A stretch of DNA of 64,000 nucleotides from Burkholderia sp. IMCC1007 (GTDB lineage Bacteria; Pseudomonadota; Gammaproteobacteria; Burkholderiales; Burkholderiaceae). The notes beneath the pieces are model-generated. The model was not told the DNA's origin, made no database searches, and worked only from the letters and a program-made list of their open reading frames with translations. Of the stretch, positions 9,389-17,851 are shown in pieces; position 1 is the stretch's first letter, and the number at the start of each line of letters is the position of its first letter. The position numbers were made by a program, and so were the translations under genes. The stretch lies in contig NZ_JAPVQY010000001.1 in assembly GCF_027257875.1 (NCBI RefSeq), positions 62,001 to 126,000 of the forward strand. Direction: 5' to 3'.

Positions 9389-10699
9389 TCAGGCCGCGTT
9401 CGGCTCCGCGTTGCGTGGGTTCGCGCCGTTGCGCAGCGGCGGCAGCGGCTCGACCTTGCCGACGACGAACAGGTACGACAGCGCGCCGACCACGCACAGT
9501 GCGCCGGCCACCGCGAGCGGCACGACGAACGAGCCCTTCGTGATCGACAGCATCACGCCCGTGAACGTCGTGATGAAGATGCCGGCGAGATTGCCCGCGA
9601 AGTTCTGGATGCCGCCGAGAGAAGCGACGTGCGCGGGCGTCGGTGCGACTTCGCCGACCAGCGTCCACACGTTCGCACCCGCGAACGACAGGCTTGCATA
9701 AGCGAGCGCGAACAGCGCGAGGCAGGCCCACACGTTCTCGACGAACGCCGACAGCGCGATCGACGACGACAGCAGCATGCCGAGCACGAGGCAGGTCTTG
9801 CGCGCGGCGGTGGCGCTCCAGCCGCGCCGGAACAGGCTGTCCGACACGTAGCCGCCGAGCCAGCCGCCTGGAATCGCGAGCAGCGCGGGCAGCATGCCCC
9901 ACGTGCCGAGCGACGCGAGCGAGAAGCCGCGCGACTGCAGCAGGTAGCTCGGGAACCACGTGATGAAGAAGTAGATCGCGAAGTTCAGGCAGAACAGGCC
10001 GATCATCATCCCCCACACGGTGCGGTAGCGGAACAGGTCGAGCCACGACACCTTCGGGCCGTCGGTTGCGTTCGCAACGACCGGCGCACCGCGCTGCGCG
10101 AGCAGCGCATCGACCGCGTCCGGCGCGATCGCGCGATAGCGTTCCGGGTCGCGGTAGATGAACCACCACGCGAGCGCCCACACGATGCCGATCGCGCCGG
10201 TGATCGCGAACGAGCCGCGCCAGCCGACGATCGAGATCAGCCACGCGACGAGCGGCAGCGACAGCGCGGAGCCGACGCGCGAACCGCTGTCGAAGATGCT
10301 GCTCGCGAGCCCGCGTTCGCTGCGCGGGAACCAGTTGAACGCGACCTTCGCGAACGACGGGATCGCGGCCGCTTCGCCGACGCCCAGCATCAAGCGCACG
10401 CCGACGAGCTGCGCGAGGCCGCGCGCGGCGCCGGTTGCGACGGTAAATACCGACCACCATCCAACTGCAAGCGCGAGGCTCACGCGCACGCCGACCTTGT
10501 CGATGAACCAGCCGGCCGGCAACTGCAGGAACGCATACGTCCAGAAGAACGCACTCAGCACGAGCCCCATGCCGACCGCATCGAGCCCGAGATCGGCGCG
10601 GATGCTGGGCGCGGCGATCGCGAGGTTCGCGCGATCGATGAAGTTGATGACGTTGGCCAGGAAGCACATCAGGATCATGGTCCATCGGATGCGTGGCAT
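9389..10699 (-). CDS. MFS sugar-acid transporter (ACS family, ExuT/GudP-like)
   Basis: A 436-residue protein with about 12 membrane segments and the start typical of anion:cation symporters (RWTMILMCFLANVINFIDRANLAIA). This branch carries hexuronates, glucarate, galactonate and similar acids with protons. It lies 72 bases after uxuA on the same strand, so uptake of glucuronate, fructuronate or mannonate is the likely job. The exact substrate cannot be told from sequence. Confidence 0.82.
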   Translation of the reverse strand: MPRIRWTMILMCFLANVINFIDRANLAIAAPSIRADLGLDAVGMGLVLSAFFWTYAFLQLPAGWFIDKVGVRVSLALAVGWWSVFTVATGAARGLAQLVGVRLMLGVGEAAAIPSFAKVAFNWFPRSERGLASSIFDSGSRVGSALSLPLVAWLISIVGWRGSFAITGAIGIVWALAWWFIYRDPERYRAIAPDAVDALLAQRGAPVVANATDGPKVSWLDLFRYRTVWGMMIGLFCLNFAIYFFITWFPSYLLQSRGFSLASLGTWGMLPALLAIPGGWLGGYVSDSLFRRGWSATAARKTCLVLGMLLSSSIALSAFVENVWACLALFALAYASLSFAGANVWTLVGEVAPTPAHVASLGGIQNFAGNLAGIFITTFTGVMLSITKGSFVVPLAVAGALCVVGALSYLFVVGKVEPLPPLRNGANPRNAEPNAA

Positions 10700-10771
10700 T
10701 GAAGTCTCCGCGCGGAATGTCGTGACGGGCGACCGGCGATCCGCTGCGCCGGCCGCCTCGGGAGGGGCGGG

Positions 10772-11893
10772 TTAGCGCGACGCTTGCAGTTGCGTTTGCA
10801 TTTGCATTTGCATTTGCGTTTGCGTTTGCGTTTGCGTTTGCACGTGCGGCGTGGCATCGAACTTCGCCAGCGCTTCCCACAGGCCGTTCAGGTACACCGC
10901 GCCCAGTGCGCGGTCGTAGAGGCCGTAACCGGGCTTGCCGGTTTCGCCCCAGATCATGCGGCCGTGATCGGGACGCACGTAGCCGGTGAAGCCCGTGTCG
11001 TGATACGCCTTCACGATCGCCGCGATGTCGAGCGAGCCGCAGCTCGACAGGTGCGCGGTTTCCTCGAAGTCGCCGTTCGCGTCGACCTTCACGTTGCGGA
11101 TGTGCGCGAAATGGATGCGGCCCTGTGCGCCGAATTCGCGCACGAGCGCTTCGACGTCGTTCTGCGGGCCCGCGCCGAGCGAGCCCGAGCACAGCGTCAG
11201 CCCGTTCGCGGGCGTGTCGACGATGCGCAGGATCCGCGCGAGATCGTCGCGGTTCTTCACGATGCGCGGCAGCCCGAAGATCGGGCGCGGCGGATCGTCC
11301 GGGTGGATCGCCATCTTCACGCCGGCTTCTTCGGCCACCGGAATGATCGCGTTCAGGAAGTACTCGAGGTTCGCCCACAGCGCGGCTTCGTCGACGTTGC
11401 GATAGTCGGCGAGCAGCGCCTGCAGCTCGTCGGGCCGGTAGCTCGAATCCCAGCCCGGCAGCGCGATCCCGTCGTTCGGGTCGATCCGGTCGACCGCGGC
11501 GGTGCTGAACGCGAGACAGGTCGAACCGTCGTCGAGCGTCTTCAACAGCTCGGTGCGCGTCCAGTCGAACACGGGCATGAAGTTGTAGCAGATCACGCGG
11601 ATGCCGGCCGCGCCGAGATGGCGGATCGTCTGCCGGTAGTTGTCGATCAGGCGGTCGCGGTTCGGCTTGCCGAGCTTGATGTCCTCGTGGACGGGCACCG
11701 ATTCGACCACCTCGAAGCGCAGGCCGGCCTGCTCGATCGTCGCCTTGAGCGCGGCGATCTTGTCGGCGGGCCACACTTCGCCCACGGGTTCGTCATAGAT
11801 CGCGGACACGATCTGCGTGACGCCCGGAATCTGACGGATGTATTGCAGCGAGACCGGATCGGACTCGCCGTACCAACGGAAGGACATCTTCAC
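10772..11893 (-). CDS. uxuA: Mannonate dehydratase UxuA
   Basis: A 373-residue enzyme of the xylose-isomerase-like fold that dehydrates D-mannonate to 2-keto-3-deoxy-gluconate in hexuronate catabolism. The N-terminus ([14 protein letters not shown]) aligns with the E. coli enzyme start. I chose GTG 11893 because AGGAG lies 8 bases before it; ATG 11887 sits 14 bases away and would give 371 residues. The gene end is odd: the last 22 residues are a QTQTQ/QMQM tail encoded by a hexanucleotide repeat. It is probably co-transcribed with the MFS gene and controlled by the divergent FadR-type regulator. Confidence 0.92.
   Translation of the reverse strand: MKMSFRWYGESDPVSLQYIRQIPGVTQIVSAIYDEPVGEVWPADKIAALKATIEQAGLRFEVVESVPVHEDIKLGKPNRDRLIDNYRQTIRHLGAAGIRVICYNFMPVFDWTRTELLKTLDDGSTCLAFSTAAVDRIDPNDGIALPGWDSSYRPDELQALLADYRNVDEAALWANLEYFLNAIIPVAEEAGVKMAIHPDDPPRPIFGLPRIVKNRDDLARILRIVDTPANGLTLCSGSLGAGPQNDVEALVREFGAQGRIHFAHIRNVKVDANGDFEETAHLSSCGSLDIAAIVKAYHDTGFTGYVRPDHGRMIWGETGKPGYGLYDRALGAVYLNGLWEALAKFDATPHVQTQTQTQTQMQMQMQTQLQASR
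10784..10843. repeat. Ten tandem hexanucleotide repeats at the 3' end of uxuA
   Basis: Ten TTGCRY-like units (TTGCGT, TTGCAT and variants) run without interruption. On the coding strand they encode alternating Gln-Thr and Gln-Met pairs. Because the unit is six bases, gain or loss changes tail length but not frame. Confidence 0.9.
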
Positions 11894-11976
11894 TGGAGCA
11901 GCTCCTGACTGGCGGTTCATGCATCGGACGACCGGCGGCGGCATGCCGGTTCCGTCGTCGGTGTGAGCGCATTATG

Positions 11977-11990
11977 ATTGGTATGCCAGT
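11977..11990. promoter_or_regulatory. Operator-like site 1 (UxuR/ExuR type)
   Basis: ATTGGTATGCCAGT, a near-palindrome built on TGGTnnnCCA. It is one of four similar sites between uxuA and its divergent GntR-family regulator. Confidence 0.65.
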
Positions 11991-12000
11991 TCGGCGGGAT

Positions 12001-12014
12001 AGTGGTTTACCAGT
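12001..12014. promoter_or_regulatory. Operator-like site 2 (UxuR/ExuR type)
   Basis: AGTGGTTTACCAGT; its core TGGTTTACCA lies 24 bp from the centre of site 1. It resembles the TTGGTATACCAA-type sites known for UxuR/ExuR regulators. Confidence 0.65.
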
Positions 12015-12019
12015 TGTTC

Positions 12020-12033
12020 GGTGGTTGTCCACC
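12020..12033. promoter_or_regulatory. Weaker operator-like site
   Basis: GGTGGTTGTCCACC contains TGGTTGTCCA, a degenerate copy 19 bp from site 2. It could be a weak binding site or chance. Confidence 0.4.
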
Positions 12034-12100
12034 GTCTTTCTGCGGATCCCGCACGCGCGTACCTTAGGCCCGGCACCGCGGCTGGTGGCCAGCTGGCAAA

Positions 12101-12114
12101 ATTGGTGTACCATT
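12101..12114. promoter_or_regulatory. Operator-like site 3 before the regulator gene
   Basis: ATTGGTGTACCATT with core TGGTGTACCA, about 50 bases before the regulator start and 100 bp from site 2. Its position suggests autoregulation. Confidence 0.6.
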
Positions 12115-12165
12115 TTGTCGATCTGGCGCCGCACGTGCGCCGGCAAGCCGTTGCGAGCCCATTCG

Positions 12166-12888
12166 ATGACCGATCTTTCCAGCCTGCCCGCCAGCCGCGA
12201 CACCGAAGCCGCGGACCGCTCCTATATCGGCCTTGCGCGCGAGATTCACGCGATGGTGGCGGCCGGGGCGTTCGAGGCCGGGGCGCGGTTGCCGTCCGAG
12301 CGCAGTCTGGCCGACCAGTTCGGCGTGAGCCGCACGCAGGTGCGCGAGGCGATCATCGCGCTCGAGGTGCAGGGGATCGTCGAGGTGCGGGTCGGCTCGG
12401 GCATCTACGTGTCGGCGGCCGACGCAGCGCGCCCGGTGACGTTCGAGGTGCCGCGCGGCCCCGGTCCGATCGAGACGCTGCGCGCACGCGGGCTGATCGA
12501 GGCGGAAGTCGCGGCGCTCGCGGCGACCGAGCGCAAGGACGCCGATCTCGACCGGCTGTTTTTCTCGCTGACGACGATGCGCGAGCAGATGAACGACAAG
12601 GCTGCATACGACACAGCCGATCGTCAGTTCCATCTGCGAATCGCGGAATCGACCGGCAACACCGTGCTGCTGCACATGGTCACGGCGATGTGGGACTGCG
12701 CGCGCAGCGATCCGCTGTGGGACAAGATCGAGGAACACTTTCACTCGACCGCGCTGCGCGAAGCGTCGCAGGAGGATCACCAGCGCATCTTCGCGGCGAT
12801 CATGGCGCGCGATGCGAATGGTGCGCGCGACGCGATGCGTGCGCATCTGTCGCGCGTGATCGCGGAGTTCACGCAGGCCTGGCGCTGA
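12166..12888 (+). CDS. FadR-subfamily GntR regulator of hexuronate genes
   Basis: A 240-residue regulator with an N-terminal winged helix (LPSERSLADQFGVSRTQVREAIIALEVQGIVEVRVGSG spans about residues 40-80) and an all-helical FCD ligand domain. The divergent uxuA and the UxuR-like palindromes between them point to a repressor released by a uronate-derived metabolite. I start at MTDLSSLPAS because the upstream extension is not protein-like and contains the operators. The gene is followed by a 22-bp perfect palindrome. Confidence 0.85.
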   Translation: MTDLSSLPASRDTEAADRSYIGLAREIHAMVAAGAFEAGARLPSERSLADQFGVSRTQVREAIIALEVQGIVEVRVGSGIYVSAADAARPVTFEVPRGPGPIETLRARGLIEAEVAALAATERKDADLDRLFFSLTTMREQMNDKAAYDTADRQFHLRIAESTGNTVLLHMVTAMWDCARSDPLWDKIEEHFHSTALREASQEDHQRIFAAIMARDANGARDAMRAHLSRVIAEFTQAWR

Positions 12889-12897
12889 TTCGTATTC

Positions 12898-12919
12898 GCA
12901 TTCGCATCGATGCGAATGC
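12898..12919 (+). terminator. 22-bp perfect palindrome after the GntR gene
   Basis: The two 11-base halves are exact reverse complements (GCATTCGCATC and its complement) with no spacer. It begins 10 bases past the stop. With no loop or T run it may be a terminator or a protein-binding site. Confidence 0.4.
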
Positions 12920-13041
12920 ACGCAATACGATCCGACGAATGACGTGCGTTCCCGATTCGCGTGTGGCTTCTTCCAATTGCGCGGCCGTATTTTTTATGGT
13001 CTCGTTGACGATCTCGCATCGGCTCAAAAAAGGACAGTCGA

Positions 13042-14175
13042 ATGCAGGCCGGGAATCTATACGGGGAGCCACTGGTCACGGTTACTGGTGTGCGTCGGCG
13101 TGCGCGCCGCGTTTTGCGTCGGCTGCTGCTCGTCGCGACGCTCGGCGCGTGCTGCGTGCCGGCGTGGGCCGCAACCGCGGCGTCGGCCGGCAGTGCCGCC
13201 GACACCATCCTGCGCGTGCTCGCGTGGCCGGGCTATGCGGACCAGGATGTGGTCGATGCATTTGAGACGCAATTTCATGCGCATGTGGAGGTGACGTTCG
13301 TCGATTCCGACGAATCGCTGTGGAGTCACATGCACAGCGCGTCCCCGCCTCCGTACGACGTGCTCGCGGCCAACACGGCGGAGCTCCAGCGTTATGCGCG
13401 CGAAGGCCTGCTCGCGCCGATCGACTTGTCGCGTATCCCGAACCGCCGGCGGCAACTGCCGAATTTCCAGCACGTCGCGTTGATCGGCGGCCTCGTGCAC
13501 GACGGCCGGACCTACGGGATTCCGTTCACGTATTCGTCGATGGGCCTCATCTACGATCGCAAGCAGGTGGCGGTCGCGCCGCGCTCGATGCTTGAATTGT
13601 GGAATTCCCGCTATCGCGGCAGGGTGCTCGACTTCAACAGCGCGCAGCACAACTTCTCGTTCACCGCGCTCGCGCTCGGCTATCCCGACCCGTTCCACTT
13701 GTCGCCCGCGCAGACGCTGGCCGTCACGCGCAAGCTGGTCGACCTGCGCCGCAACCTGCTCACGTATTACACGCTGCCTGAAGAAGCGACCGCGCTGTTC
13801 GTCCAGCATCACGCGGCGTTGATGTTCGGCAATTACGGCACGCAGCAGGTCGAACTGCTGCGTCGCGCCGGCGTGGATGTCGGCTACGTGATTCCGGACG
13901 AGGGCGCGCTCGCGTGGCTCGACTGCTGGGCCGTCACGAGCGGTGCGCAGCGTCGCGAACTCGCGTTCGCGTGGATCAACTATATGCTCGAACCGGCGGT
14001 CGGTGCATTGCTGACCACCCGCCAGGGGCTCGCGAACACGCTCGAAGCGCCGCCCGGTCTCGCGGCCGGGCATCCGCATCTCGTGTGGATTCAGCCGGTC
14101 GAGGACATTGCGCGGCGCGAGTCGTTGTGGAGCCGCATCGTGTCGGGCGATCGCCCGGAGCGGTTCGAAAAATGA
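13042..14175 (+). CDS. Periplasmic polyamine-type binding protein (PotD/NspS-like)
   Basis: A 377-residue protein with an N-terminal signal sequence (basic start, then LLLVATLGACCVPAWAATA) and a type 2 periplasmic-binding fold like PotD/PotF: LRVLAWPGYADQDVVDAF at the start of the mature part, then YDVLAANTAEL, GIPFTYSSMGLIYDR and VIPDEGALAWLDCWAV. No permease or ATPase genes are nearby. Instead its stop overlaps the start of a membrane diguanylate cyclase, as in Vibrio nspS-mbaA, where NspS senses norspermidine and controls c-di-GMP. A sensory rather than transport role is likely; the ligand is not known. Confidence 0.85.
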   Translation: MQAGNLYGEPLVTVTGVRRRARRVLRRLLLVATLGACCVPAWAATAASAGSAADTILRVLAWPGYADQDVVDAFETQFHAHVEVTFVDSDESLWSHMHSASPPPYDVLAANTAELQRYAREGLLAPIDLSRIPNRRRQLPNFQHVALIGGLVHDGRTYGIPFTYSSMGLIYDRKQVAVAPRSMLELWNSRYRGRVLDFNSAQHNFSFTALALGYPDPFHLSPAQTLAVTRKLVDLRRNLLTYYTLPEEATALFVQHHAALMFGNYGTQQVELLRRAGVDVGYVIPDEGALAWLDCWAVTSGAQRRELAFAWINYMLEPAVGALLTTRQGLANTLEAPPGLAAGHPHLVWIQPVEDIARRESLWSRIVSGDRPERFEK

Positions 14176-15947
14176 TCCGGCTCGGGCTCACGTCGAAACT
14201 GTCGGTGCTGTTCGCGTGCATCGGCGTGATCGCGTCCGGCACGACCGGCTACTACGCGTATCGCGCGAACCGGACGATGCTCGTGGACGAAGCGCAGCAC
14301 AGCCTGCTGATGTCGACCCACCTGCTCGGCCAGCGCTTCGCGACCGCACTGGCCGACGTCGCCGACGATGCGCTCGTGCTCGCGCAGTTGCCGTCGTCGT
14401 CGCTCGTCGCGCGCGACGAACACGCGGATCGGGGCGCGCGCACGCGGCTCGAACAGGTGTACTACAGCTTCATGAAGAATCACCCCGAATACCTGCAGAT
14501 CCGCCTGATCGCGAGCGGGCAATTCGGGCTGGAGCGCATCCGCGTCGATCGCGACACGCGCGGCGTCGTCGTGCTGCCCGAACGTGCGTTCCAGGAGAAG
14601 GGGCAGTTTTCCTACGTGTTCGATACGCTCGCGACCGCACCCGGGCACATCTATCTGTCGCCGATCGCGATCAATCACGAGACCGGTTCGCATGCGGCCG
14701 AAGGGCTGCCGATCCTGCGCGTGGGGACGCCGGTCGTCGATGCGTCCGGCCGGGTCGTCGGCGCGCTGATCGTCGACATTGCGCTCTCGCGTGTATTCCA
14801 GCGACTCGAACGCGATTTGCCGGAGGACTACTCGGTGTACCTCGCGAACGAATGGGGCGATTTCCTCGTGCATCCCGATCCATCGCAGACATTCGGCTTC
14901 GATCGCGGGCGGCGCGTGCTGATGCAGGACAGTTTTGCCGGCACGCGTACGCTATTTACCGGCCCGCGCACGTACGTGACGCTCAACGGCCTGCTGCAAC
15001 CCGACCAGGCGCCGGGCGAGATGTTCGCGTTCGTGCGAACGCCGTTCGGCAAGAACGAGGGCAACCGCTTCGTCGTGCTGGGGATGGCGCGTCCGCTCGC
15101 CGACGTGCTGACGCCGGCCGCGATCCTCGGCGACCGGATCATCCGGATGGTGCTGATCTCCAGCCTGCTGGCGGTGATCCTGGCGATCCTGTTCGCGAGC
15201 GCGATCACGCGGCCGCTGCAGATGCTCGCGCGCGCGGCGACGCACGTGTTCGACGACCCGGCCGCGGAGCGGCTGCCCGTTGCGCGTTCGGACGAGATCG
15301 GCGTGCTCGCGCGCTGTTTCGACAGCATGCGTGTCGAGATCCGCACGCAGGTCGCGATGCTGCGTGCGAAGCAGCAGGAACTCACGCACCTCGCCGGCCA
15401 CGATCCGTTGACGGCGCTGCCCAATCGGCTGCTCTTCATGGAGTATCTCGACGCGGCAATCCGGCATGCGGCCGCGATGGGGCAAGGGCTGGCCGTGATG
15501 TTCGTCGACCTCGACCGCTTCAAGCAGATCAACGATCAGCACGGACACGCGGCCGGTGACCGGGCGCTCGTCACCGTCGCGAAACGGCTGAGCCAGGTGC
15601 TGCGCAGCGGCGACATGGCCGCGCGGCTCGGCGGCGACGAATTCATCGTGCTGATTTCCGACGTGCGCTCGTCTGCGGTGATCGGCGATATCGCGTCGCG
15701 CATCCAGCTCGTGATGGCCGAGGAGCTCGAATTCGGCGACAGGCACCTGGCCGTCGGCGCGAGCATCGGCGTCAGCGAATATCCGGCCGACGGCACGTCG
15801 GCCGAGGAGCTGCTCGTCAAGGCCGATGCGGCGATGTATGCGGCGAAGGGATCCGCGCAGCGTGCGTGCGTGCGCTATCAGGAACTGTTGGGTGGCGCAC
15901 TCGGCACGGAACCGGACGGTCACATTGCGTCGGGCGGCGCCGGCTGA
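14172..15947 (+). CDS. Membrane diguanylate cyclase (Cache-HAMP-GGDEF)
   Basis: A 591-residue inner-membrane protein: a first membrane segment at residues about 8-28, a periplasmic Cache-like sensor domain to about 325, a second membrane segment (ILGDRIIRMVLISSLLAVIL...), a HAMP linker and a GGDEF domain. The active site is an intact GGDEF (residues about 487-491), preceded by an inhibitory RxxD site (RSGD, 478-481) at the standard 5-residue spacing. It should make c-di-GMP from two GTP. There is no EAL domain, unlike MbaA. The start overlaps the binding-protein stop (ATGA), suggesting that protein is its periplasmic partner. Confidence 0.92.
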   Translation: MIRLGLTSKLSVLFACIGVIASGTTGYYAYRANRTMLVDEAQHSLLMSTHLLGQRFATALADVADDALVLAQLPSSSLVARDEHADRGARTRLEQVYYSFMKNHPEYLQIRLIASGQFGLERIRVDRDTRGVVVLPERAFQEKGQFSYVFDTLATAPGHIYLSPIAINHETGSHAAEGLPILRVGTPVVDASGRVVGALIVDIALSRVFQRLERDLPEDYSVYLANEWGDFLVHPDPSQTFGFDRGRRVLMQDSFAGTRTLFTGPRTYVTLNGLLQPDQAPGEMFAFVRTPFGKNEGNRFVVLGMARPLADVLTPAAILGDRIIRMVLISSLLAVILAILFASAITRPLQMLARAATHVFDDPAAERLPVARSDEIGVLARCFDSMRVEIRTQVAMLRAKQQELTHLAGHDPLTALPNRLLFMEYLDAAIRHAAAMGQGLAVMFVDLDRFKQINDQHGHAAGDRALVTVAKRLSQVLRSGDMAARLGGDEFIVLISDVRSSAVIGDIASRIQLVMAEELEFGDRHLAVGASIGVSEYPADGTSAEELLVKADAAMYAAKGSAQRACVRYQELLGGALGTEPDGHIASGGAG

Positions 15948-16003
15948 TGGCTCGCGGGGTTGGCGGTCGATGGTCGACGGTCGAGCCGGCAAGCGGCGTA
16001 AAC

Positions 16004-16035
16004 GCAACGAGCCCGTCGCGGGACGGGCTCGTTGC
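16004..16035. terminator. Convergent terminator
   Basis: A 14-bp perfect stem (GCAACGAGCCCGTC and its complement) around a 4-base loop lies between the cyclase and the oppositely oriented DUF4148 gene, so it probably serves both. Confidence 0.8.
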
Positions 16036-16043
16036 ATTCGCGA

Positions 16044-16064
16044 ACCGCGCGCGAAGCGCGCGGT
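16044..16064. terminator. Second hairpin before the DUF4148 gene end
   Basis: ACCGCGCGC and GCGCGCGGT pair over 9 bp with a GAA loop, just downstream of the DUF4148 stop on the minus strand. Confidence 0.5.
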
Positions 16065-16074
16065 GGCGGCACGC

Positions 16075-16374
16075 TTAGTGGCCGAAGTAGACCGAGTCGC
16101 GTGCGTTCTGCACCTTGACGGCAGGCGCGCCGCCCTGGACGACCGGAGCCGGCTGTGCGCCGTAGCCGGTGGCGTCTGCGCCATGCACGCGATCTTCTGC
16201 GGCCTGGATGTCGGCCGGGTAGTACGGGCTCGACTGGCTCGGCTTGTAGCCGGCCTTTTCGAGCTGGACGAGTTCGTTGCGCACTTGCGCGCGGGTCACG
16301 GTGCTTTGGGCGAATGCACCGAACGAGGCGGACAGGGCGACAGCGGCGACGACTGCGGAAACGAGCGATTTCAT
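16075..16374 (-). CDS. DUF4148 small exported protein
   Basis: A 99-residue protein with a clear signal peptide (MKSLVSAVVAAVALSASFGAFAQ) and the DUF4148 core TRAQVRNELVQLEKAGYKPSQSSPYYPADIQAAEDRV. Burkholderiaceae carry many copies of this periplasmic family and no activity is known. I start at ATG 16374, which begins the signal peptide and has GGAGG upstream. The last 30 residues are Ala/Pro/Gln rich. It is a single gene bounded by terminators. Confidence 0.88.
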   Translation of the reverse strand: MKSLVSAVVAAVALSASFGAFAQSTVTRAQVRNELVQLEKAGYKPSQSSPYYPADIQAAEDRVHGADATGYGAQPAPVVQGGAPAVKVQNARDSVYFGH

Positions 16375-16650
16375 GATGACCTCCGATGTTCTATTGACTT
16401 CGCCGGCGACACCATGTCGTAAGCGATTGATTACATCGTAGGCTTCGGCGGACCTAGGGTAAACCTGCATTCCGGTGAAAGATCATTGCCGGCGAGGCAA
16501 TAATATTGGGATAGACTCGCTCCGACCCCAATCGCTATTGCGGGATCTGCGAGTGCAGCGGAGGAAGGCGGCGATCCGTCGTTCGTGCATGGGCGGGCGC
16601 CCGGCGGCTCGGCGCCGGTAGACGGGAGGGAACTCGGGGGCTGCGCTGGA

Positions 16651-16911
16651 TCAGACGCCGTCGGCGTCGTCGATTTCCTTGCGCTCGCGGCGTTCCTCGT
16701 TGCCGCGGCGCGCGCGCAGGCGCTGGCGCGACAGGACGGCGATCACCTGCTGGGTCGGCGCGCCGGACGGCAATTCGTTGCGGATGCGGTCGGGCACCAT
16801 CGGCAGGCCCGCACGCTGTCGGCGCAGTGCCTTCGCGATCGCACGGCGGCATTCGTCCCCGTGGCAATCCCATTCATCGCGGATTCTCTGGCAATAGCGG
16901 CATTGTTCCAT
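16651..16911 (-). CDS. Small putative zinc-binding protein
   Basis: 86 residues. The start MEQCRYCQRIRDEWDCHGDEC holds C-x2-C and C-x4-C pairs like a small zinc ribbon; the C-terminal half is highly charged (Arg/Glu). No membrane segment. It is alone between DUF4148 and a short membrane ORF. I do not recognise the family; coding is supported by the clustered Cys pattern at a sensible start. Confidence 0.5.
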   Translation of the reverse strand: MEQCRYCQRIRDEWDCHGDECRRAIAKALRRQRAGLPMVPDRIRNELPSGAPTQQVIAVLSRQRLRARRGNEERRERKEIDDADGV

Positions 16912-17056
16912 CCGTGCAGTCTAACGCGTCTTGGCGAATGGGGCGGGGAGTGACGGCGGAACGGCAACGGATGGCGGGGGCGGCGCGGCCGGCGTAGCGT
17001 GCCGCGCGCTTCGTGCCGATGCAGGCGTCAATGCGAAGACTTCGCCGCACGCGCCT

Positions 17057-17137
17057 TCACTTGAGCGACCAGACGCCCCAGATCGCAATCAGCAGACCGA
17101 CACCGAGCCCGCAGCCCAGCAACACCCATGTTTCCAT
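17057..17137 (-). CDS. 26-residue single-pass membrane peptide
   Basis: METWVLLGCGLGVGLLIAIW followed by GVWSLK: one membrane helix with almost no tails. A plausible AAAGG ribosome site lies about 6 bases before ATG 17137. It is too short for ordinary gene calling. Small membrane peptides of this form are often real, but nothing here names a partner. Confidence 0.45.
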   Translation of the reverse strand: METWVLLGCGLGVGLLIAIWGVWSLK

Positions 17138-17198
17138 TTCACGCCTTTGAAATCGTGCCTTCGCCGACGAGGGTGTCGGCCGGCAAGCAGCAATGTAA

Positions 17199-17726
17199 GG
17201 CACGGACGCGGAAGTCGAAGGATGGATCGACGACGCTACGGCCGACATCGGCGTCGTAGCGGGCACCAAGACGTTCGCGCACGAGCTGCCGCTGCTCGAC
17301 GAGGATTTTGTCGCGGTGGCCGCGCACGACGCGTTCGACGGCCGCAAGAGCGTGTCGGCGAAAGTGTTGTCGGCGGGGCCGTTCATTTTCTCGAAAGCCG
17401 GGTGCGGGCCGGTCATCGCGGATTACTTCGCCCGCAACGGTGCGGCGCTGCGCGCCGCGTTCAACGTCGTCGAGATGCGGACGATCCTGTCGATGGCGGA
17501 GGCGGGCATGGGCGTGTCGATCGTCCCGCGCATCACGCTGACCTACACGCGATTCGGCGGACGCGTGCTGGAGCTGTCGCCCCGGCTGCGTCGTTCGGTG
17601 CGCCTGGCGTGGAGCGCGACCGGCAACGCGGTCGCCGATGAATTCGTGAAGCTGGTCGGCGCGCAGCGCGCCAACGCGGGCAAGGCAGGCAAGGCGACCC
17701 GGCCGCGGGCGAAAAACGGCAAGTAG
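17199..17726 (+). pseudogene. Decayed LysR-family regulator (C-terminal effector domain only)
   Basis: The frame after a TAA at 17196 translates into the second half of a LysR effector domain (ADIGVVAGTKTFAHELPLLDEDF, then MAEAGMGVSIVPRI). The N-terminal winged helix and first lobe are missing, and no upstream frame supplies them. The remaining start choices (GTG 17316) would give 136 residues without DNA binding. It precedes a LysE exporter, the common target of LysR genes, so it was probably that gene's regulator. Confidence 0.75.
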
Positions 17727-17851
17727 CGAGCAACGCGGCGCGATGAAACGCGCTCATCATGCACTTGCAATTTATTCATGCCGACGCATGTCGACATGCA
17801 ATACATTGGTGGACATTCGCCGCTGATTCTATCGCCTCGAAGGAGATCGCC

